Source: JAPKZH01 sp964537875
GTDB lineage: Bacteria > Acidobacteriota > Aminicenantia > Aminicenantales > UBA4085
Length of the DNA: 16,430 bases
Assembly (NCBI GenBank): GCA_964537875.1
Contig: CAZIDN010000076.1
Span: 1-16,430, forward strand
Direction of reading: 5' to 3'
In this document: positions 1 to 5,885 of the stretch, in pieces
How positions within the stretch are numbered: position 1 is the first letter of the stretch
How the letters are laid out: each line of letters opens with the position of its first letter
The notes under the pieces: model-generated
What the model was told of the DNA's origin: nothing
Database searches by the model: none
The model's input: only the letters and a program-made list of their open reading frames with translations
Position numbers and translations under genes: made by a program

Positions 1-44
1 TCGCCAAATGCTCCTTGGAAGGAAGGCAGGGAGCGAAGCGACCG

Positions 45-79
45 TTGGAAGGAAACCCTAAAAAAGGGTTTCCTTCCAA
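45..79. repeat. Perfect 15-bp inverted repeat (hairpin) with five-A loop
   Basis: The arm TTGGAAGGAAACCCT at 45-59 is exactly complementary to 65-79, with AAAAA between them. The first ten bases of the arm, TTGGAAGGAA, also occur at 15-24, 30 bp upstream. No T-tract follows on either side, so a classical intrinsic terminator is not supported. It could be a REP-like intergenic element, a transcript-end stabiliser for the gene to the left of the window, or a remnant of a mobile element. The stem is directly visible; the function is unknown. Confidence 0.75.
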
Positions 80-177
80 GAGTGTCCGACGGGACTGGTT
101 CCCCAGGGGGCGGGGGACGATACCTACGCCTCTTTGAAATCACATATTTGAAGGTTCTTCCCTGGCCAAAGCCCCGG

Positions 178-206
178 TTGAATTCGGCAGGCAACAGATG
201 TAGACT
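178..206 (+). promoter_or_regulatory. Possible sigma70-type promoter for thiC
   Basis: TTGAAT at 178-183 and TAGACT at 201-206 are separated by 17 bp. Each matches four of six consensus positions. A start near 213 would leave a leader of under 20 nt. AAAGG at 216-220 could be the ribosome-binding site for the ATG at 231. The match is moderate and the prediction is tentative. Confidence 0.35.
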
Positions 207-230
207 ATAGTCCCTAAAGGTCGAAAATTC

Positions 231-1538
231 ATGACCCAGATTGAACAAGCCAGGCAGGGAAGGATCACTCCTTCCTTGAAAACCGTCGCCGCCGACGAGG
301 GTTTTTCTCCTGAAGAGATGCTCGCCCTGGTGGCTGAAGGCAAGGTGATCATTCCCCACAACCCCCGCCACGCCCCGCTCCATCCCATCGGGATCGGCCG
401 GAAACTGAGGACGAAGGTCAACGTCAACATCGGCACTTCGAAGGACTTCCCTCACCTGGAGGAGGAGCTGGCCAAAGTCGAAATCTGCCTGAAACATGGA
501 GCCGATTCCCTCATGGACCTCAGCACGGGCGGCGACTTAAAAAAAATCAGGCGGGCGATCCTGGATAGAGCACCCATTCCCCTGGGGACCGTCCCCATCT
601 ATCAAGCGGCCATCGAAGCTATCGAAAGACGCGGTTCCATCGTCGAAATGACCGAAGAGGATCTTTTCTCGGTCATTGAATCGCAGGCCCGGGAAGGCGT
701 GGATTTCGTGACGGTCCACTGCGGACTGACCACCCGGGCCATCGAGCGGCTGAAAAATCAGGGCCGGGTGGTCGATATCGTCTCCCGCGGAGGTGCTTTT
801 CATCTCGCCTGGAGTCTCCACCGTCAGAAAGAAAATCCCCTTTATGCCCGATATGACCGTTTGCTCGAGATCGCCCGCCGCTACGACATCACGCTGAGCC
901 TGGGAGACGGACTGAGGCCGGGCTCGATCCTCGACGCGACAGACAGGCCCCAGCTGGAAGAACTGCTCACTCTCGGCGAGCTCGTCAAGCGGGCTTGGGA
1001 CCAGGGTGTCCAGGTCATGGTGGAAGGCCCGGGCCATGTCCCCCTCGACCAGATCGACATGAATATCAAGCTTCAAAAGCGCCTCTGCGGCGAGGCGCCG
1101 TTTTATGTCCTGGGCCCGCTGGTGACGGACATCGGAGCCGGCTATGATCACATTGTCTCGGCCATCGGCGGGGCCGTCGCCGCAGCCGCCGGGGCTGATT
1201 TTCTGTGCTATGTCACGCCGGCCGAACACCTGGGGCTGCCTTCCCCGGACGATGTCCGGGAAGGCCTCATCGCCTCAAAAATCGCGGCCCACGCCGGGGA
1301 TCTCGTCAAAGGGGTCAAGGGGGCCCGCGAGAGAGACCTGAAAATGTCTGAAGCCCGCAAAGCCCTCGATTGGTCGTCCCAGAAAAACCTGGCGATCGAT
1401 CCTTATAAATTCGAAGAAGTCCGGAAAAAAAGAAAGACCAAGTCGGAAGCCTGTTCCATGTGCGGGGACTTTTGTGCCATGCGCATCGTCAGCGAATTCC
1501 TAAATTCCCATGGAAAGGCGGATGACGTCCACTGTTAA
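231..1538 (+). CDS. thiC: Phosphomethylpyrimidine synthase ThiC, short form
   Basis: ThiC is a cytoplasmic radical-SAM enzyme that converts aminoimidazole ribotide (AIR) to HMP phosphate, the pyrimidine half of thiamine. The 435-residue protein shows the family blocks in order: KVNVNIGTS at 62-70, SRGG at 185-188, DGLRPG at 226-231, EGPGHVP at 265-271, PLVTDIGAGYDHI at 296-308 and YVTPAEHLGLP at 327-337. The C-terminal iron-sulfur motif is CSMCGDFC at 408-415. It lacks the N-terminal extension of the roughly 600-residue E. coli type. The cysteines are spaced CX2CX3C, one residue shorter than the CX2CX4C of the long form. The closely related BzaF-type enzymes, which make 5-hydroxybenzimidazole for cobamides, are similar in size and cannot be fully excluded by eye. 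No other thiamine or cobamide genes are nearby. The ATG at 231 follows AAAGG with 10 bp spacing. Confidence 0.92.
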   Translation: MTQIEQARQGRITPSLKTVAADEGFSPEEMLALVAEGKVIIPHNPRHAPLHPIGIGRKLRTKVNVNIGTSKDFPHLEEELAKVEICLKHGADSLMDLSTGGDLKKIRRAILDRAPIPLGTVPIYQAAIEAIERRGSIVEMTEEDLFSVIESQAREGVDFVTVHCGLTTRAIERLKNQGRVVDIVSRGGAFHLAWSLHRQKENPLYARYDRLLEIARRYDITLSLGDGLRPGSILDATDRPQLEELLTLGELVKRAWDQGVQVMVEGPGHVPLDQIDMNIKLQKRLCGEAPFYVLGPLVTDIGAGYDHIVSAIGGAVAAAAGADFLCYVTPAEHLGLPSPDDVREGLIASKIAAHAGDLVKGVKGARERDLKMSEARKALDWSSQKNLAIDPYKFEEVRKKRKTKSEACSMCGDFCAMRIVSEFLNSHGKADDVHC

Positions 1539-2373
1539 AAAGCTCCTGTTCGGGACGGCCGGGATCCCCGACTCGGCGCCCCAGACGTCCTCTCTGTCCG
1601 CGCTCTCTCACATCCATGAGCTGGATTTGGACTGTCTGGAAGTGGAGTTCGTCCGGGGCGTCAAGATCGGCAACGACACGGCCGCCAAGATCCGCGAGAA
1701 GGCCATGGCTTTGGATATCCGCCTCAGCGTCCACGCCCCCTATTACGTCAACCTGAATTCGCCGGAACAGGGAAATCGACTCCAGAGCCATGACCATCTT
1801 CTCCGCTCGGCGCGGATGGGCCATCTGTGCGGAGCGAAGTGCGTCGTTTTTCACAGCGGATACTATGGAGCATCAACGCCCGAGCAAACCTACAACGTCA
1901 TCAAAAGAGAGCTCCGGGAAGTCCTGTCGGTCTTAAAATCGGAACGAAACCCCGTCATCCTCAGAATCGAGACGATGGGAAAAAAATCCCAATTCGGCTC
2001 GCTCGACGAAGTCCTCAGCTTATGCCAAGAAATGGAAGGCCTCGAGCCCTGCCTCGACTTCTCTCACATCTATGCCCGGGAAGGAAAGGCCAACTCCTAT
2101 CTGGACTTTCATCGAATCCTCAAGAAGGTCGAAAAAAGGCTGGGCCGGAGCGCCGTGAAAAACATCCATATCCATATCTCAGGCATCGATTACAACCAGA
2201 AAGGCGAGGTCAAGCATCTCAACCTAGAGGAATCAGATTTCCATTATGATGAGTGGGTCGAGGCGCTGAAGGACCTTGAGGTGGAGGGGATGGTCATTTG
2301 CGAAAGCCCGGGCCGTGAAACCGATGCCCGGATGCTCAAGGAACTGTACTGGTCCTATAAGCTAAAATCCTGA
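1522..2373 (+). CDS. Endonuclease IV-like TIM-barrel protein (AP endonuclease family 2)
   Basis: This is a xylose-isomerase-like TIM barrel related to Nfo, which cleaves DNA 5' to abasic sites using three metal ions. From the ATG at 1522 it is 283 residues, close to E. coli Nfo. Most metal ligands line up: H71 (VHAPYY), H111 (FHSG), E150 (IET), D179 and H182 (LDFSH), H218 (IHISG), H232 (KHLNL) and E261 (ESP). The Asp of the Nfo DxH motif is replaced (V230, with E229 beside it), as I recall for the archaeal-type 'KGE..HL' subgroup, so DNA repair activity is likely but not certain. It overlaps the end of thiC by 17 bp, implying co-transcription. An in-frame ATG at 1510 gives four more residues, but the 1522 start has the purine-rich GGAAAGG just ahead of it. 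Confidence 0.85.
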   Translation: MTSTVKKLLFGTAGIPDSAPQTSSLSALSHIHELDLDCLEVEFVRGVKIGNDTAAKIREKAMALDIRLSVHAPYYVNLNSPEQGNRLQSHDHLLRSARMGHLCGAKCVVFHSGYYGASTPEQTYNVIKRELREVLSVLKSERNPVILRIETMGKKSQFGSLDEVLSLCQEMEGLEPCLDFSHIYAREGKANSYLDFHRILKKVEKRLGRSAVKNIHIHISGIDYNQKGEVKHLNLEESDFHYDEWVEALKDLEVEGMVICESPGRETDARMLKELYWSYKLKS

Positions 2374-2417
2374 GAGCCCGGACCCGGTTTTCATTTCAGG
2401 GGACAAGGGAGTCGGCC

Positions 2418-3839
2418 ATGAAAGAATACAGGCTGTTAATCGCCGGGGAATGGCAAGAATCCGGACAGGTCAGGGACATCCGGTCTCCTTTTGATCAGAG
2501 CTCCGCCGGCAAGGTTCATTGGGCGGAAAGAAAGCAGGTGGAAGAGGCCCTGGCGGCCGCCGAGAGGGCTTTCACCGAGACCCGCAAGCTCTCCGGCTAC
2601 GAACGTTCCCAGGCGCTGGACAAGATCTCGCAGGGCATCAAGAGCCGAAGAGAAGAGCTGGCCAGATCGATCGCCCTCCAAGCGGGCAAGCCCATCAAGG
2701 ACGCCCGCGCGGAAGTCGATCGCGGCTCTTCGACCTTTGAAATCGCCGCCGAAGAGGCCAAAAGAATCGGCGGCGAGCTGCTGCCCTTGGACTTGAGCGC
2801 TCAGACCAAGCAGCGCTGGGGCCTTGTCAGGCGGTTCCCGATCGGAACGATCAGCGCCATCACTCCCTTTAACTTCCCGCTCAACCTCGTTGCCCATAAA
2901 GTCGCGCCCGCCCTGGCTTCGGGGAACACCGTCGTCCTCAGGCCCTCCTCACAAGTCCCCATCACCTCGATCATCCTGGGCGAGATCGTGACAGAGTCGG
3001 GATATCCGGCCGGCGGGCTGAATATCGTCCCTTCGGGCTATCAAGCCGCGGAAGCGCTTCTCACGGACGACAGGGTGAAAATGGTGACGTTCACGGGAAG
3101 CCCGGCCATCGGCTGGGAACTCAAGAAAAAAGCTTTTCAGAAAAAAGTCACCCTGGAGCTCGGGGGCAATGCCGCCGTTGTCATCGAGCCGGACTGCGAC
3201 CTGGATTATGCCCTGGCCCGGACCGTGGTCGGCTCGTTCTCCTACGCCGGACAGGTCTGCATTTCCATCCAGCGGATCTTTCTTCACCAGAAAATTTATG
3301 ACCGCTTCATGTCCGCCTTCGAGGCCAAGACGAAAGGCCTGAAGATGGGCGACCCCCTGGCGGAAGACACGGACGTGGGCCCGATGATCGATGAACAGGC
3401 CGCAAAAAAAACCGAGGAGTGGGTGGATGAAGCCAAGGACAAAGGCGCCCGCATCGTCTGCGGCGGGAAAAGACAGGGCCCCTTTTACGAGCCGACGATC
3501 CTGGAGAACGTCATTCCCGAGCTCCGGATCTCCTGGCTTGAAGCCTTCTCCCCCATCGTCGTCGTCTCCAAATACCAGGACTTTGCCGAAGCGCTCGAAT
3601 CGGTCAACTATTCGATCTACGGCTTGCAGGCCGGCGTCTTCACCAACGACTTGAAAAAGGCATTCCAGGCTTATGATGTCCTGGACGTGGGAGGCGTCAT
3701 CGTCAACGATATTCCGACATTCCGGATCGATCATATGCCCTACGGGGGGATTAAGCAATCGGGCTTCGGCAGAGAAGGCGTGAAGTATGCCATCGAAGAG
3801 ATGACAGAGCTCAAGCTTTTAGCCCTGAACCTCGAATGA
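2418..3839 (+). CDS. NAD(P)-dependent aldehyde dehydrogenase, lactaldehyde/glyceraldehyde-3-P type
   Basis: This 473-residue soluble enzyme of the ALDH superfamily oxidises an aldehyde to an acid with NAD(P)+. The oxyanion Asn is N152 (PFNFPLN), the general base Glu is E247 (LELGG), the catalytic Cys is C281 (GQVCIS), and the cofactor Glu is E375 (EAFSP). The FNFPLNLVAHKVAPALASGN block at 151-170 and QVCISIQR resemble the group containing lactaldehyde dehydrogenase and non-phosphorylating GAPDH. The substrate cannot be read from the sequence. The normally conserved Lys of the KPS motif is Arg (R175, LRPSS), and this residue contacts the NAD ribose in the family. It starts 44 bp after the TIM-barrel gene with a purine-rich AAGGGAG upstream, so it is probably the third gene of the thiC transcript. 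It converges with the next gene with only 18 bp between stops. Confidence 0.93.
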   Translation: MKEYRLLIAGEWQESGQVRDIRSPFDQSSAGKVHWAERKQVEEALAAAERAFTETRKLSGYERSQALDKISQGIKSRREELARSIALQAGKPIKDARAEVDRGSSTFEIAAEEAKRIGGELLPLDLSAQTKQRWGLVRRFPIGTISAITPFNFPLNLVAHKVAPALASGNTVVLRPSSQVPITSIILGEIVTESGYPAGGLNIVPSGYQAAEALLTDDRVKMVTFTGSPAIGWELKKKAFQKKVTLELGGNAAVVIEPDCDLDYALARTVVGSFSYAGQVCISIQRIFLHQKIYDRFMSAFEAKTKGLKMGDPLAEDTDVGPMIDEQAAKKTEEWVDEAKDKGARIVCGGKRQGPFYEPTILENVIPELRISWLEAFSPIVVVSKYQDFAEALESVNYSIYGLQAGVFTNDLKKAFQAYDVLDVGGVIVNDIPTFRIDHMPYGGIKQSGFGREGVKYAIEEMTELKLLALNLE

Positions 3840-3857
3840 GAGAAATGCCCGTCGAGC

Positions 3858-5576
3858 CTATTTCGGACCGAGTCCATAATTTTTTCGATACCAGTTCGTA
3901 AAATGGGGGATCGGATCCGCTAAACGCGTCCGGATTTGAGTATCCAGTGTCGCCATGAGATCGCCCAGGCCGTCGACGTTCACCCGGACCGGCGACAGAG
4001 AGAGATATCCTAAACCCAAATTCATAATCTCGAAGGAACGGCAAGAGACCAACCTGCGCTCGGAATCATATTCGAATTGGAACAGCCATTCCAGGAACCG
4101 CAGCCACTCCGAAGGATTCCGGTAGCCGTTCAACAGGACGACCCTGGAAATCTCCGCCTCGGGATAAAGAAAGGCGGGCGAAATCATGATGGGCCTCGTT
4201 CGATCCACGGCATAATCCTCGGGCAGCGGCAGAGATCGATAGAAACAAAACAGGACGATATCGGCTTCCAAAGCTCTCTCTCTTTGAAAATAATAGCGGA
4301 GGTGCTGCTGGACATACCAGCTCGAAAAAATCATGGCGTCCAGGGGAGTCCCCATATTTAAAAGCTTGGCTTCATCGTAATCCGGGCCTCTCGAACCGTG
4401 GACGGGCAAAATCGCCTGGCGAAAATTGACTCCTCCCAGGACCAGGATGAACAGAACACCGGCTCCAGCCATAACTCTTCGGGCCGAGGATTTCATGGCC
4501 GTCCGAATGTCGTTGAGGGCGATAAAAACAAGCAGTTGAATGGGAAGGATCGTGACGATCATCAGCTCGTAGGCCCCGGGCTCATACCAGAGAAGAAAGA
4601 CAAGAACCGGCAAGAGCCAGAGCCAGGAGAAAATCCGGATTTTTGCATCGTTCGCTTTCTTGAGGATTTGGAGAGCGTGCCAGACCCCGAGGCCGCTCAG
4701 ACAGGCGGCCAGCCCGGCCGCCGCGGGGACATACCATTCCCTGGGAAAGAAAATGAAGTTTTTGGCCTGGCTTAAGACCACATGGCCGACGCCCTTGAGA
4801 CTTACATTTTTGAGAGTCCCCCAGTCCGGGTTCGGGTAAAAGACATAGGACAGGCAAAAACGAACGAAGGCGGACAAAGTCTTGCCGCCGGCGATCGACA
4901 AGAAGGCTAGAACATAGGCCAGAAGGACGATACAGCCGGACAGGGACAGGATGATGGGCAAGGTTTTTCTGTCTCTTCGATTCTCATCTGCCATTAGGAG
5001 AAATCCCATGGGAATGGCAAAAAAGATGCTCGCCTGATGGTAAAAAATAGAAAGAGAAAAAACGAGAGAGACCATCAGCACACCGGGAAACGTTCGAACG
5101 AACTTGTCGCGGAGGATCAAGAGGGCTGTGATGATGGCCAGACAACCCGTCGCCGGCACATAGACTTGAACTTGAGTCGAATACGCCCAAAATCCCTTTG
5201 TCAGGAGGAGAAGGACGGCCGCAACGGCCCCCCAATAGACGGACTTCATGAGATGACGTACGACGAGGAACATCGCCAAGATGGCGGCGACGGCCCATAG
5301 GATATTATGGATTTGGGCAACCGTGATAACATCGATGGTCCCGCCCCAATGAGAGTCGAGGACGAAAAGAAATCGAATGATCGGGTTGAAGAGAAGATGG
5401 TGAGGATGGAACAGATCAGAACCTGTCTTGATCGATTGGGCGTAGTTCAAGCTGTCGCCGGTCTGGGCGGCCGCCCGAAAGCCGTAAAGCAGGAAGAACG
5501 AGCCAACGGCCAAAAATAATATGACCAGCCATCGGAAAATTTCTGGACGGGAGGGCCCGGCATCGAGTTGTTTCAA
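3858..5576 (-). CDS. Polytopic membrane protein, probable GT-C family glycosyltransferase
   Basis: The protein has 572 residues. About ten hydrophobic segments can be seen, roughly at 14-31, 85-126 (two), 141-156, 163-194 (two), 208-229, 286-303, 317-355 (two) and 366-382. A soluble C-terminal part follows, from about residue 385 to 572. After the first helix an extracytoplasmic loop carries an acidic motif, TGDSLNYAQS (D41), followed by HPHHLLFNP. An Asp in this loop is the usual catalytic feature of GT-C enzymes such as PMT and ArnT, which take sugars from polyprenyl-phosphate carriers on the outer face of the inner membrane. Specific family and acceptor are unknown. The start is a TTG at 5576, with GGTGGA upstream in the gene's direction and a good promoter further upstream. 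It is divergent from the GH38-like gene and could be functionally linked to it. Confidence 0.8.
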   Translation of the reverse strand: MKQLDAGPSRPEIFRWLVILFLAVGSFFLLYGFRAAAQTGDSLNYAQSIKTGSDLFHPHHLLFNPIIRFLFVLDSHWGGTIDVITVAQIHNILWAVAAILAMFLVVRHLMKSVYWGAVAAVLLLLTKGFWAYSTQVQVYVPATGCLAIITALLILRDKFVRTFPGVLMVSLVFSLSIFYHQASIFFAIPMGFLLMADENRRDRKTLPIILSLSGCIVLLAYVLAFLSIAGGKTLSAFVRFCLSYVFYPNPDWGTLKNVSLKGVGHVVLSQAKNFIFFPREWYVPAAAGLAACLSGLGVWHALQILKKANDAKIRIFSWLWLLPVLVFLLWYEPGAYELMIVTILPIQLLVFIALNDIRTAMKSSARRVMAGAGVLFILVLGGVNFRQAILPVHGSRGPDYDEAKLLNMGTPLDAMIFSSWYVQQHLRYYFQRERALEADIVLFCFYRSLPLPEDYAVDRTRPIMISPAFLYPEAEISRVVLLNGYRNPSEWLRFLEWLFQFEYDSERRLVSCRSFEIMNLGLGYLSLSPVRVNVDGLGDLMATLDTQIRTRLADPIPHFTNWYRKNYGLGPK

Positions 5577-5639
5577 GGCTTTTCCACCATCGCTATCTCT
5601 GAGCGGTTTCTTTCCTCAGACTCTGCCCGATTTTTTCCC

Positions 5640-5669
5640 ATGCTATCACAAGGAAAAAAATGATGTCAA
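5640..5669 (-). promoter_or_regulatory. Sigma70-type promoter for the GT-C membrane gene
   Basis: Read on the minus strand, a perfect TTGACA (+ strand 5664-5669) is followed after 18 bp by TAGCAT (+ strand 5640-5645), which matches four of six positions of TATAAT. Transcription would begin near 5633, giving a leader of about 57 nt before the TTG start at 5576. Confidence 0.55.
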
Positions 5670-5715
5670 ATTTCAAGCCAATACAAAGGTAATAAATGAA
5701 GTGACACCTTCCTTG

Positions 5716-5735
5716 GGGCGGCGCTTAGGCCGCCC
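5716..5735. repeat. GC-rich 7-bp hairpin in the divergent region
   Basis: GGGCGGC at 5716-5722 pairs with GCCGCCC at 5729-5735 around a six-base loop. The flanks are AT-rich, but no clear T-run follows immediately. It could insulate the two divergent promoters, act as an operator-like site, or be a small repeat element. Only the structure is visible. Confidence 0.5.
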
Positions 5736-5844
5736 GTACATTGTAGCTTTATTTATTGCGTTTGTATTAGGTTCTCAATCGCCACTGAGCGATCCCGCCA
5801 GGTCCTGTCGGGCATCGACTTTATTTGTTTATCTTAGAGGCGCT

Positions 5845-5850
5845 TATAAT
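5845..5850 (+). promoter_or_regulatory. -10 box for the GH38-like gene
   Basis: A perfect TATAAT lies 35 bp before the ATG at 5886, predicting a start near 5857 and a leader of about 30 nt. The sequence at the -35 spacing (TATTTG at 5822-5827) is poor, so the promoter may need an activator or use other contacts. A second -10-like TACAAT lies at 5867-5872, too close to the ATG for a normal leader. Confidence 0.45.
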
Positions 5851-5885
5851 GGCCGATATTTTTTGATACAATACCAATCAAGTCC

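Larger units (their letters stand above)
1..230. other. Non-coding leader region before thiC
   Basis: No convincing gene was seen here. The region holds a strong hairpin at 45-79, a second copy of its arm sequence at 15-24, a G/C-rich stretch at about 82-118 with several short alternative stems, and a possible promoter close to thiC. The hallmark TPP-riboswitch sequences (a CUGAGA-type box with its partner thi-box) were not found, although thiC is a common target of that riboswitch. The left edge of the window may cut an upstream gene or repeat. Confidence 0.6.
5577..5885. other. Divergent intergenic control region
   Basis: This 309-bp gap, more AT-rich than its surroundings, separates the left-reading membrane gene from the right-reading GH38-like gene. 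It contains a TTGACA-type promoter for the left gene, a TATAAT box for the right gene, a GC-rich hairpin at 5716-5735 and a weaker imperfect hairpin at about 5791-5817. No credible coding sequence was found; the open frame crossing it on the + strand has no protein-like composition. Confidence 0.7.

Noticed and set aside
45..79. Hairpin as an intrinsic terminator
   Set aside because: No T-tract follows the stem on either strand; the A-run is in the loop.
1..230. TPP riboswitch before thiC
   Set aside because: Expected from the gene's function, but the conserved thi-box sequences were not found in the leader.
2949..3758. Minus-strand open frame opposite the aldehyde dehydrogenase
   Set aside because: Shadow of the real gene; composition is not protein-like and no motif is seen. 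The same holds for 537-1229, 7266-8159 and 10941-11621.
5781..5817. Cobalamin-riboswitch-like GCCACTG and GCCAGG...CGGGC sequence
   Set aside because: The upstream conserved elements are missing and the spacing is too short; only a chance resemblance to parts of the B12 box.
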